Source of the DNA: Rhizobiaceae bacterium
GTDB lineage: Bacteria; Pseudomonadota; Alphaproteobacteria; Rhizobiales; Rhizobiaceae
Reading direction: 5' to 3'
DNA: 64,000 nt
Assembly: GCA_017643495.1 (NCBI GenBank)
Contig: JAEPNK010000003.1
Coordinates: forward strand, 84,602-148,601
Positions 56,838-64,000 of the stretch are shown in pieces. The position numbers and the translations under genes are program-made. Below the pieces are notes generated by a model, which was not told the DNA's origin, did not search any database, and was given only the letters and a program-made list of their open reading frames with translations. Position 1 is the first letter of the stretch, and each line of letters starts with the position of its first letter.

Positions 56838-57386
56838 GTGCAACAGGTGACTGAAACCGGTAATCCGACGAGAGGTTATTCGCTGCCAATGCGAATCCTT
56901 CACTGGGTCATGGCTGCAGCGATGATCTTCACGCTCCTCTCCATGCCGATAGCACAATACATCGTCACCCAGCCGTTTTATGACCTTCACCGGGCCATGG
57001 GGTTCGTATTGCTTGCCCTGGTGGTTGTCAGGCTGTTCTTCAAGTTCACAACGAAAGCCCCTTCCCCACTTCCCGACACCATTCCCCCGGTCCAGAAGTT
57101 TGCAGCAAACGCCACACACATCCTGCTTTACGCGGCGCTGACCATACATCCGTTTCTTGGCTGGTACGCAACCAATGCCTGGGGTGTGAAAAACATTCCG
57201 TTTTTCGGTATCTGGACCCTGCCCCAACTGACGGAAAAGAATCGCGAACTGGGAAACCAGCTTCTGGCGATTCACCACTGGGCAGGCTACTTCATTCTCG
57301 CCCTTGTCGTGTTGCATGTCAGTGCAGCACTTTATCACCACTACATACGCAAGGACGGTGTACTGGAGCGCATGTTGCGAACCTGA
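56838..57386 (+). CDS. Cytochrome b561 family protein
   Basis: 182 residues from GTG at 56838, preceded by AAGGGAGGG at nine bases; the frame is open to 56730 and an ATG at 56790 is an alternative. Four membrane spans and heme-ligand histidines in RILHWVMAAAM, PFYDLHRAMGF, HPFLGWYATNAWGV and LAIHHWAGYFILALVVLHV. This is the CybB superoxide:ubiquinone oxidoreductase type, an inner-membrane electron carrier. It stands alone. Confidence 0.9.
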   Translation: MQQVTETGNPTRGYSLPMRILHWVMAAAMIFTLLSMPIAQYIVTQPFYDLHRAMGFVLLALVVVRLFFKFTTKAPSPLPDTIPPVQKFAANATHILLYAALTIHPFLGWYATNAWGVKNIPFFGIWTLPQLTEKNRELGNQLLAIHHWAGYFILALVVLHVSAALYHHYIRKDGVLERMLRT

Positions 57387-57593
57387 AAACCGCTGCCTGA
57401 CCTGTTCGAAAAAGAGAATCGCCTGCCCGGCAGATTCGCCTCCGGTTTTCGGCCCCACATGCGGGAATCGCAGAGTCCGCAATTCCTTAACAAATCAATA
57501 CCTGATTTCCTCACAAACCGGATTGAATTGCGCAAATCCTTGATTCATTGACAAATATTTTTTTCTGCGTTTTCCACGCTATCCACACCTCAC
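57387..57593. other. Left part of the long gap upstream of nrdJ
   Basis: The whole gap 57387-58105 is 719 bases with no gene I can support. This first part is A+T-rich toward the right and has TTGACA at 57548-57553. Two pairs of NrdR-box sites and a hairpin, listed separately, occupy the rest. Confidence 0.4.
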
Positions 57594-57640
57594 ACACTAT
57601 ATGTAGTTTTTTTGACAAAGACCGGAACAATATCTTGACC
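57594..57640. promoter_or_regulatory. NrdR box pair 1, distal operator of nrdJ
   Basis: Two ten-base cores of the form CWATATNTWG, CTATATGTAG at 57597-57606 and CAATATCTTG at 57628-57637, are exactly 31 bases apart. This is the paired arrangement of NrdR repressor sites. A possible promoter, TTGACC (57635-57640), 17 bases, ATAGTG (57658-57663), overlaps the second box. NrdR represses reductase genes when ATP/dATP bind it; here the target is inferred to be nrdJ, about 470 bases downstream. Confidence 0.75.
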
Positions 57641-57857
57641 CGATTTTGTTTGTCTGGATAGTGGAAACTCAAGTAGCGTTGTTTGTCCGTTTAGGGTGCA
57701 GGTGTGCGGAACACCATCAAGGAAAACGGATAAAACAGTTTCCAGCTTAGCTTTGGGGCTTCCAGGTGGCATTTTTGCCCAATGGCGGAGCTTTGCCAAA
57801 ATTTTGCCCGGAAAGCGCGAAAATGGAATGTTATTGCTTGTGTTAATCCATCTGTTA

Positions 57858-57904
57858 ATACTATATTTAGTATTTGATTGAAGCATTGCCACAATATATA
57901 GCGT
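57858..57904. promoter_or_regulatory. NrdR box pair 2, proximal operator of nrdJ
   Basis: ATACTATATTTAGTAT (57858-57873) is a perfect-looking 16-base NrdR box with core CTATATTTAG at 57861. CAATATATAG at 57892-57901 is the second core, again exactly 31 bases on. The spacing is identical to pair 1. This pair is about 200 bases before the nrdJ start, close to where a promoter would lie. Confidence 0.85.
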
Positions 57905-58054
57905 TCCGGGGTTTCGGTTAAGACTGAAATTCCGTAGATCCTGATCGTGCAACGACACGATCCTTGACGGGATAGCTGCGGAATCGGGGTGCTGACGGGG
58001 ATTAAAAACAAAGAACGCATGGCTTGCTGACACGTTTCGGCAGCGATCACTTAT

Positions 58055-58086
58055 GCCTGAATTCCGGGAGAGGTGCCGGTTCAGGC
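58055..58086 (+). promoter_or_regulatory. Hairpin just upstream of the nrdJ ribosome site
   Basis: GCCTGAATTCCGG (58055-58067) pairs with CCGGTTCAGGC (58076-58086) around an eight-base loop, ending about ten bases before the GGAGAG ribosome site of nrdJ. It could modulate translation or stabilise the leader. No cobalamin riboswitch motif was recognised in the leader. Confidence 0.45.
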
Positions 58087-58105
58087 CAGACAGATGGAGA
58101 GAAGA

Positions 58106-61100
58106 ATGCGCATAGAGCGGCGATACACAAAAGCGGACCAGTCAGCCTACGAGGGCATCGAGTTTCGCAAGGCCACCAGTGAAATCCGCAATCCGGACGG
58201 TTCGATTGTGTTTCGTCTTGCCGATATTGATATTCCCAAATCCTGGAGCCAGGTTGCCGGCGACATCATCGCGCAGAAATATTTTCGCAAGGCAGGTGTG
58301 CCGGCCGTTCTGAAGAAGGTCGAGGAAAACTCTGTCCCCTCTTGGTTGTGGCGTTCGGAAGCAGACACGGATGCGCTTGCCAAACTGCCGGAGAACGAAC
58401 GTTACAGTTCAGAGACGGATGCACGCCAGGTATTCGACCGTCTCGCCGGCACCTGGACCTACTGGGGCTGGAAAGGCAATTATTTCACCTCCGAGGAAGA
58501 CGCGCGCGCATTCTACGACGAGTTGCGCTACATGCTGTGCAACCAGATGGTCGCACCGAACTCTCCCCAATGGTTCAATACCGGCCTGCACTGGGCCTAC
58601 GGCATTGATGGCCCGGCGCAAGGACACCATTATGTCGATCCGTTTACCGGCAAGATGGTCAAGTCGAAATCTGCCTACGAGCATCCGCAACCCCATGCCT
58701 GCTTCATCCAGTCCGTTGGTGACGACCTGGTCAATGAAGGCGGCATCATGGACTTGTGGACACGGGAAGCACGCCTGTTCAAATACGGCTCGGGTACCGG
58801 TTCCAACTTTTCCTATATCCGTGGCGAGAACGAGCCGCTTTCCGGCGGCGGGAAATCCTCCGGCCTGATGAGCTTCCTCAAGATCGGCGACCGGGCAGCT
58901 GGCGCGATCAAGTCCGGCGGCACAACGCGCCGGGCAGCCAAAATGGTCGTGGTCGACATCGACCATCCCGATATCGAGGAATATATCGACTGGAAGGTGA
59001 AGGAAGAGCAGAAGGTTGCTGCCATCGTCACCGGATCGAAAATTGTCTCGAAGCACATGACGGCAATCATGAAAGCCTGCATCAATTGCGAAGGCAATGA
59101 TGATGACTGCTTCGACCCGTCGATCAACACGGCCCTGAAGCGCGAAGTGCGCGCTGCAAAGAAAGCCTCCGTGCCGGAAAACTACATCCAGCGCGTGATC
59201 CAGCTTGCCAAACAGGGTTTCACCGACATCAAGTTCCCGGTTTACAACACCGACTGGGACTCGGAAGCCTACCTGACTGTTTCCGGCCAGAACTCCAACA
59301 ACTCGGTCTCCCTGAAAGACGGGTTTTTGCGGGCTGTCGAGGAAGACGGTGACTGGGACCTGATCGCCCGCAAGGACGGTTCGGTGACCAAAACAGTGAA
59401 AGCCCGTGATCTTTGGGAAAAGATCGGAACTGCTGCATGGCAGTCGGCGGACCCGGGCCTTCACTACAACACCACGATGAACGACTGGCACACCTGCCCT
59501 GCGGCGGGGTCAATCCGGGCATCAAACCCCTGTTCGGAATACATGTTCCTTGATGACACGGCGTGTAATCTGGCATCGCTCAACCTGCTCCAGTTCCGCG
59601 ACAAGGCAAGGGCGGACGCTGAAAACCCGCTTGCCTTTGACACGGAAGCCTTCGAACATGGCTGCCGGTTGTGGATGGTCGTGCTTGAAATCTCGGTAAT
59701 GATGGCGCAATTCCCGTCAAAGGAAATCGCAAAGCTGTCCTATGAATACCGCACCACCGGTCTCGGCTTTGCCAATATTGGCGGCCTGCTGATGACCTCG
59801 GGCATTGCGTATGATTCTCCGGAAGGCCGGGCGATCTGTGGCGCGATCACCGCGATCATGACCGGCATCTGCTACGAGACCTCCGCTGAAATGGCTGGCG
59901 AACTCGGCCCCTTCCCCGACTACAAGCGCAATGCCAAGCACATGCTGCGGGTGATGCGCAACCACCGCAACGCCGCACACGGCAAGGCAGACGGCTATGA
60001 GGAGCTGTCCGTCAACCCGGTGCCGCTCGACCATGCTTCCTGCCCGCAGGAAGACCTCGTCACCCACGCGAAAAGCGCATGGGACCGGGCCGTCGAACTC
60101 GGCGAAAAGAACGGCTACCGCAACGCCCAGTCCACCGTGATTGCGCCGACCGGGACCATCGGCCTCGTCATGGATTGTGACACGACAGGCATCGAGCCGG
60201 ACTTCGCGCTGGTGAAATTCAAGAAGCTTGCCGGTGGCGGTTACTTCAAGATCATCAACCGGGCCGTGCCCGAAGCGCTGCGCACGCTTGGCTACACCGA
60301 AGCCCAAATTGCGGAAATGGAAGTCTATGCCGTTGGTCACGGCAACCTGAACCAGGCACCGGGCATCAACCCTTCAACGCTCAAGGCAAAGGGCTTTACC
60401 GACGAGAAAGTCGAGGCGGTGAATGCCGGTCTTGCTTCTGCCTTCGACATCAAGTTCGCCTTCAACAAGTTCTCGCTCGGCGAGGAATTCTGCAAGGAAG
60501 AGCTTGGCTGCACGGATGAGCAACTCAATGATTTCAATTTCGACCTGCTTGCCCACATGGGCTTTTCGAAAAAGGAGATCGAGGCGGCCAACATCCATGT
60601 TTGCGGTGCCATGACACTGGAAGGCGCCCCTGCCCTGAAGGAAGAACATCTCGCTGTCTTCGACTGTGCCAACCCGTGTGGCAAGATCGGCAAGCGCGCG
60701 CTTTCCGTTGAAAGCCACATCCGCATGATGGCTGCGGCCCAGCCGTTCATCTCGGGTGCCATTTCCAAGACGATCAACATGCCGAATTCGGCAACCGTCG
60801 AGGACTGCAAGGATGCCTACATGCTTTCCTGGCAGCTTGCACTGAAAGCCAATGCGCTCTACCGCGACGGCTCAAAGCTCTCGCAACCGCTCAATGCCTC
60901 GATCATCGAGGACGAGGAAGACGAGGATGCGCTCGAAGACCTGATCGAGGCGCCGGCGGCTGCCCGTGCCACCCAGGTCACCGAGAAGATTGTCGAGCGG
61001 ATCGTCGAACGCGTTTCCCGCGAGCAGGAAAAACTGCCATCACGGCGCAAGGGCTACACCCAGAAAGCGAAGATCGGCGGCAACACCATCTTCCTGCGCA

Positions 61101-61891
61101 CCGGCGAATATGATGACGGACGTCTCGGGGAAATCTTCCTCGACATGAACAAGGAGGGGTCTGCCCTTCGTGCCTTCATCAACAATTTCGCGATTTCCGT
61201 GTCGCTCGGCCTGCAATACGGTGTGCCGCTCGAGGAATATGTGGAAGCGTTCATCTTCACCAAGTTCGAGCCAGCCGGCTTTGTGGAAGGCAATGACGCG
61301 ATCAAGAATGCAACTTCCATTCTCGATTACGTCTTCCGCGAGCTTGCCGTCTCCTATCTTGGCCGCAACGACCTTGCCCATATCGATGTGTCGGAATTCT
61401 CCAACACGCCACTCGGCAAGAATGTGGAAGCAGGCAAGGCAGCCGTTGTCTCGACCGGTCTTACCCGCGGGCACAAGCTGTCTGTCGTCAAGCCGGACAC
61501 CTCCGCCACGGGCACGCCTGCCGGTTCTGCCGGAGCACCGGCAAAGACAGCGTCGACCACCACCACGATGTCATCAGGTGGCAGTCTTGCCCAGCGGGCA
61601 GCAGCAATCGCGGCGAACCTCAATGCCGAGGAAGAGCCAACCGCCTTCAAGCGTGATCTTGATCCCGAAACCGCCCCTTCCGCCAAGCCGGAGGAAGCAC
61701 TGGTGGAAAGCGTGACCGAGATTGTCCAGGAAGAGGTTGCTCCGCAAGTCAACAAGAATGCCGAGCGGGCAAAATCCATGATGCAGGGCTATACCGGCAA
61801 TTCATGCGATGATTGCGGCAACTTCACGATGGTGCGGAATGGAACGTGCGAGAAGTGCGACACCTGCGGCGCCACGAGCGGGTGTAGCTAA
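58106..61891 (+). CDS. nrdJ: Adenosylcobalamin-dependent ribonucleotide reductase (class II)
   Basis: 1261 residues from the ATG at 58106 ([20 protein letters not shown]), with GGAGAGAAG upstream; an upstream in-frame start at 58073 is less likely. The class II core has [59 protein letters not shown] and [20 protein letters not shown]. After about residue 1130 comes a variable low-complexity linker, then a Cys-rich end ([10 protein letters not shown] and [13 protein letters not shown]) that recycles the active site. It makes deoxynucleotides with or without oxygen and needs B12. It is monocistronic with its own terminator and sits behind two NrdR operator pairs. Confidence 0.97.
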   Translation: MRIERRYTKADQSAYEGIEFRKATSEIRNPDGSIVFRLADIDIPKSWSQVAGDIIAQKYFRKAGVPAVLKKVEENSVPSWLWRSEADTDALAKLPENERYSSETDARQVFDRLAGTWTYWGWKGNYFTSEEDARAFYDELRYMLCNQMVAPNSPQWFNTGLHWAYGIDGPAQGHHYVDPFTGKMVKSKSAYEHPQPHACFIQSVGDDLVNEGGIMDLWTREARLFKYGSGTGSNFSYIRGENEPLSGGGKSSGLMSFLKIGDRAAGAIKSGGTTRRAAKMVVVDIDHPDIEEYIDWKVKEEQKVAAIVTGSKIVSKHMTAIMKACINCEGNDDDCFDPSINTALKREVRAAKKASVPENYIQRVIQLAKQGFTDIKFPVYNTDWDSEAYLTVSGQNSNNSVSLKDGFLRAVEEDGDWDLIARKDGSVTKTVKARDLWEKIGTAAWQSADPGLHYNTTMNDWHTCPAAGSIRASNPCSEYMFLDDTACNLASLNLLQFRDKARADAENPLAFDTEAFEHGCRLWMVVLEISVMMAQFPSKEIAKLSYEYRTTGLGFANIGGLLMTSGIAYDSPEGRAICGAITAIMTGICYETSAEMAGELGPFPDYKRNAKHMLRVMRNHRNAAHGKADGYEELSVNPVPLDHASCPQEDLVTHAKSAWDRAVELGEKNGYRNAQSTVIAPTGTIGLVMDCDTTGIEPDFALVKFKKLAGGGYFKIINRAVPEALRTLGYTEAQIAEMEVYAVGHGNLNQAPGINPSTLKAKGFTDEKVEAVNAGLASAFDIKFAFNKFSLGEEFCKEELGCTDEQLNDFNFDLLAHMGFSKKEIEAANIHVCGAMTLEGAPALKEEHLAVFDCANPCGKIGKRALSVESHIRMMAAAQPFISGAISKTINMPNSATVEDCKDAYMLSWQLALKANALYRDGSKLSQPLNASIIEDEEDEDALEDLIEAPAAARATQVTEKIVERIVERVSREQEKLPSRRKGYTQKAKIGGNTIFLRTGEYDDGRLGEIFLDMNKEGSALRAFINNFAISVSLGLQYGVPLEEYVEAFIFTKFEPAGFVEGNDAIKNATSILDYVFRELAVSYLGRNDLAHIDVSEFSNTPLGKNVEAGKAAVVSTGLTRGHKLSVVKPDTSATGTPAGSAGAPAKTASTTTTMSSGGSLAQRAAAIAANLNAEEEPTAFKRDLDPETAPSAKPEEALVESVTEIVQEEVAPQVNKNAERAKSMMQGYTGNSCDDCGNFTMVRNGTCEKCDTCGATSGCS

Positions 61892-61922
61892 GCGAAATCC
61901 CTGCCTTGTGTGTGGAAACTAA

Positions 61923-61960
61923 AAAGCCCCGCGGTGCAAAAGCGCCGCGGGGTTGTTTTT
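61923..61960 (+). terminator. Terminator of nrdJ
   Basis: CCCCGCGG (61927-61934), loop of ten bases, CCGCGGGG (61945-61952), then TTGTTTTT. It is preceded by an A-run, so it could also act from the other side. It separates nrdJ from the A+T-rich gene that follows. Confidence 0.93.
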
Positions 61961-61970
61961 GTGGAGAAAG

Positions 61971-62756
61971 ATGATGAAGAAAAAGTGCTTCGTAATTCAG
62001 CCTTTTGATAAAGCTCGCTACGATAAGCGGTACAAAGATACTTTCGAGCCAGCAATTAAAGAAGCAGGTCTTTATCCGTATAGAGTGGACAAAGACTACG
62101 GAGTTGAAATTCCGATAGAGGATATTGAAAAAAATATCAAAGACGCAGACATCTGCTTAGCAGAGATAACTGAAAATAACGCCAATGTTTGGTATGAACT
62201 TGGTTACGCAATTGCTCGCGGAAAATCAGTTGTGCTTGTGTGTTCAAAGGACCGTGAAAAATTTCCATTTGATGTGCAACACAGATCAATCATTCACTAC
62301 GAAACAGAGTCAGAAAGTGATTATCGCAAGCTAAAATCCCAAATAACCAATAAAATCCAACATTTAATCGCTCGCGATGAGAACAACCAAAAATTACAAA
62401 TTGAAACTGTCACGAAACCACGCGCTGGCTTGAAAGACTACGAAATTGCGACGCTAGTGACGATAGCAAGTGAAATTGATGATTTGAATGCAGGTATTGC
62501 TTTACACCAACTCAAAGTGCAACTCAAAAAAGCCGGATTTAATAGCCTTGCGGCAAATCTGGCCACACAAAAACTTCTAAACGACGGTTTGGTAACTACC
62601 CAAATTGCATCAGATTGGAATGGGAATGAAACTTGGGAAATTTATTCCCCTACCGAATCCGGCTGGGAATGGATATCTGAAAATACTGAAAACATTGATC
62701 TAAAGTCCACCTCTTATAAAGTGTCTAGTTCAATTGATGAAGAAATTCCATTTTGA
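61971..62756 (+). CDS. TIR/nucleoside-deoxyribosyltransferase-like protein
   Basis: 261 residues from the ATG at 61971 (a second ATG follows at once; GGAG lies upstream). The N-terminal 130 residues have MMKKKCFVIQPFDKARYDKR, DIEKNIKDADICLAEITENN and NVWYELGYAIARGKSVVLVC with conserved E76. This is the pattern of TIR-like or nucleoside 2-deoxyribosyltransferase-like domains, several of which are NAD-cleaving or nucleotide-sensing effectors in phage defence. The C-terminal 110 residues look like a winged helix (LHQLKVQLKKAGFNSLAANL, LLNDGLVTTQ). Codon use is markedly A+T-richer than neighbours, so the gene was probably acquired. No partner gene is adjacent. Function is not established. Confidence 0.8.
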   Translation: MMKKKCFVIQPFDKARYDKRYKDTFEPAIKEAGLYPYRVDKDYGVEIPIEDIEKNIKDADICLAEITENNANVWYELGYAIARGKSVVLVCSKDREKFPFDVQHRSIIHYETESESDYRKLKSQITNKIQHLIARDENNQKLQIETVTKPRAGLKDYEIATLVTIASEIDDLNAGIALHQLKVQLKKAGFNSLAANLATQKLLNDGLVTTQIASDWNGNETWEIYSPTESGWEWISENTENIDLKSTSYKVSSSIDEEIPF

Positions 62757-62819
62757 CCATTATTTAAGTCCGCCGTTAATGCACATTCTTCCCAATACTT
62801 TTTATATTTAGTCTCCGTC

Positions 62820-62845
62820 ATCCCGGATGCCATGCAAGCCGGGAT
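62820..62845. repeat. Short palindromic repeat, REP-like
   Basis: ATCCCGG (62820-62826) and CCGGGAT (62839-62845) form a perfect inverted repeat beside the broken GIY-YIG gene. The pattern TCATCCCGG...CCGGGATCCAC is common among alphaproteobacterial intergenic repeats. Only this single copy is seen in the window. Confidence 0.5.
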
Positions 62846-62878
62846 CCACTATGCAGCGCCACTTGCCCGGAAAGCGGA

Positions 62879-63144
62879 CTACAAAACATCCCGCACCAGA
62901 TCATTCCAGTCCGGATTGCTTTCCTCAATCTTCCGGATTTTCCACGCCCTGCGCCATCGTTTAACACGCTTTTCATGCGCAATTGCGTCGGTGATATCGT
63001 CAAATTCCTGATACCAGACCAGACGGGTTACATTGTACCGGGAGGTAAAACTTCGCGGGTAAATCCTGTTCTGGTGTTGTCACACGCGGCCAGCCAAATC
63101 CATGTCACGCCGACATACAGTGTGCCGTGCTTTCGCGAAGCCAT
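62879..63144 (-). pseudogene. Broken GIY-YIG nuclease gene
   Basis: Reading the minus strand from an ATG at 63144 gives MASRKHGTLYVGVT, the GIY-YIG start. A one-base deletion near 63102 then shifts the frame. The new frame reads DLAGRV, an in-frame TGA at 63081-63083 where Trp is expected, then QHQNRIYPRSFTSRYNVTRL, VWYQEFDDITDAIAHEKRVK and a normal end at 62879. So two lesions, one frameshift and one nonsense, interrupt a UPF0213-type GIY-YIG nuclease of about 90 residues. This accounts for most of the 424-base gap after the TIR-like gene. Confidence 0.88.
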
Positions 63145-63180
63145 GATATAAACAAATCCACCCGCACAGAAAGTCGCTAC

Positions 63181-63768
63181 CTAACGTCCGTTCACGCCCT
63201 TGCCTTCAAGAATTTTCTGTCGTGATTTTTCTATTCGCGCAGCGCGGGTGGCAGACTGTTTGGCATCAGAAAAATGCAGGATATAGCCGCGTTGTCTTCC
63301 CGGCGTCAGTCTTGCGAAAGCCCCTTCCAGTTCGCTGTCTTTCTTGAATGCCTGCTGCAATTCTTGCGGATATGAAAGATTGTCCTTTGCCGTAAAGGCC
63401 ACTTCGCGTCCGTCCTTTTCCAGTTGCACGGCCTCAGCAAGACAGTTTGCGAGAACATCCTTTCCCTTGACGATCTCCTCCAGACTGGCATAGCGCAACT
63501 GGCGCATGGCCTGGGAATGCCTGCCCGGGCTGACCAGTGCCTTGCAGGCATCTTCCAGAAGTGCGCCCTTGAAAAACCCGACTGCGCAATAGTTCTTCAT
63601 GCACTGGATAATCGCGACGTTGTTTCCCTCATGGCTGAAACACAGTTTTCCCCATTTCACGGCTTCCTCAAGACCGGAATCGAGAACAAGGGACCTGAGT
63701 TTCTTGCGCTCCTCATGCCACTCCTGCTTGCCGAGAAGCGCTTCTATCCCGGAATCCTGTCCTGTCAT
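63181..63768 (-). CDS. YdeI/OmdA-like protein (DUF1801 fold)
   Basis: 195 residues from the ATG at 63768 (MTGQDSGIEALLGKQEWHEE); the longer frame to 63882 is less likely. Motifs EEAVKWGKLCFSHEGNNVAI, VGFFKGALLEDACKALVSPG and the C-terminal RGYILHFSDAKQSATRAARI mark the YdeI/OmpD-associated family, function unclear, with a bacteriocin-protection-like (OmdA) tail. Single gene. Confidence 0.85.
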   Translation of the reverse strand: MTGQDSGIEALLGKQEWHEERKKLRSLVLDSGLEEAVKWGKLCFSHEGNNVAIIQCMKNYCAVGFFKGALLEDACKALVSPGRHSQAMRQLRYASLEEIVKGKDVLANCLAEAVQLEKDGREVAFTAKDNLSYPQELQQAFKKDSELEGAFARLTPGRQRGYILHFSDAKQSATRAARIEKSRQKILEGKGVNGR

Positions 63769-64000
63769 CGTGCATGCCCTCCTCGTGTTTATGGTGCAAA
63801 CCCGTTCACCGCACAACACGACAAAAGCCAGGTCAGTCCGCAAAGTGCCTCCATGCGGGAGTGAGTGAGAATATTCATGCACTGCACATTTATCAATCCG
63901 GTAGAGGATGCGGATTGGGGCACAAACTTATCCCCGCCCCTGCCGCTTGCCACATAATCCGTGCATCGCCTGTTCAGTCGTTTGCTGGCAAACATTCGCC
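63769..64000. other. Right edge, no gene supported
   Basis: 232 bases upstream of the YdeI-like gene. Short open frames on both strands look like chance. The promoter of the YdeI-like gene should lie here; nothing else was recognised. Confidence 0.4.

Noticed and set aside
57590..58033. 147-codon minus-strand open frame in the gap before nrdJ
   Set aside because: It runs across both NrdR box pairs and has no recognisable family or ribosome site; the operators explain the constraint better.
57905..58105. Cobalamin riboswitch upstream of nrdJ
   Set aside because: The conserved B12 box and core elements were not found; only simple hairpins are present.
63789..63995. 68-codon minus-strand frame at the right edge
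   Set aside because: No ribosome site, Cys/Arg-rich chance-like composition, overlaps the expected promoter region of the YdeI-like gene.
1..64000. CRISPR arrays, tRNA or rRNA genes, prophage or transposase genes
   Set aside because: No regularly spaced repeats, no tRNA-like TTCGA/CCA patterns and no transposase or phage reading frames were recognised.

Overview
The window is chromosomal DNA of moderate G+C from an alphaproteobacterium. It most resembles a marine or salt-exposed member of the Hyphomicrobiales (Rhizobiales). The pointers are a DivK-PleD operon, an EipB/DUF1849 envelope protein, a B12-dependent (class II) NrdJ reductase, a PyrB/pseudo-dihydroorotase pair, DUF983, DUF3572 and a DUF6105-like protein, ClpS-ClpA, and an EnuR-controlled ectoine/5-hydroxyectoine utilisation cluster of the kind described in marine Alphaproteobacteria. 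Genus and species cannot be fixed from the sequence alone. No tRNA, rRNA, CRISPR array, prophage or intact insertion sequence was seen. The window is mostly core chromosome with a small accessory patch at the right end. || Layout: 1-11.99 kb is a complete ectoine catabolic locus except for the truncated eutD. On the minus strand lie enuR (MocR-type regulator), uehABC (TRAP importer), usp and eutABCD. On the plus strand, diverging from enuR, lie asnC, ssd and atf. Together they import hydroxyectoine and ectoine, convert the former to the latter, open the ring and feed diaminobutyrate towards aspartate. A strong bidirectional terminator closes the locus. 12.0-16.4 kb holds gatC, an inserted secreted-protein gene, gatA, a very small membrane protein, a metallo-beta-lactamase-fold hydrolase, ruvX and a small membrane protein. 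16.5-23 kb holds an AidB-like flavoprotein and the pyrB, pyrC-prime, plsY, dprA series. 23-30.4 kb is topA, rnr, DUF983, Nudix and an MFS transporter. 30.5-33.3 kb has an aromatic-ring FAD monooxygenase and a class D (OXA-type) beta-lactamase. 33.3-35.05 kb is queCDE for the 7-deazaguanine pathway. rpmG follows at 35.3 kb. || 35.6-39.4 kb is a TPP-riboswitch-controlled thiOSGEF operon. A structured intergenic region follows, which could encode an anti-Shine-Dalgarno-type small RNA. 39.76-41.56 kb is divK-pleD, a cell-cycle/c-di-GMP pair. 41.7-46.6 kb carries DUF3572, dinB with a zinc-finger extension, eipB, a glycerophosphodiesterase, a GNAT/FemAB-like protein and a HIT hydrolase. 46.6-51.5 kb carries a membrane TPR protein, a TadG-like von Willebrand protein, another VWA-like protein and a membrane J-domain protein. 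51.5-57.4 kb has a DD-carboxypeptidase with SPOR domain, clpS-clpA, a Ser-rich small protein and cytochrome b561. 57.4-61.9 kb is nrdJ behind two separate NrdR operator pairs. 62-63.2 kb is a visibly A+T-richer accessory patch: a TIR/deoxyribosyltransferase-like protein and a broken GIY-YIG gene beside a palindromic repeat. A YdeI-like gene closes the window. || The most unusual signals are the doubled NrdR operator, the repeated operator-like motif in the ectoine locus, the structured intergenic element at 39.5 kb, the ThiF variant that has lost a zinc Cys pair and gained a rhodanese-like tail, and the acquired TIR-like gene.
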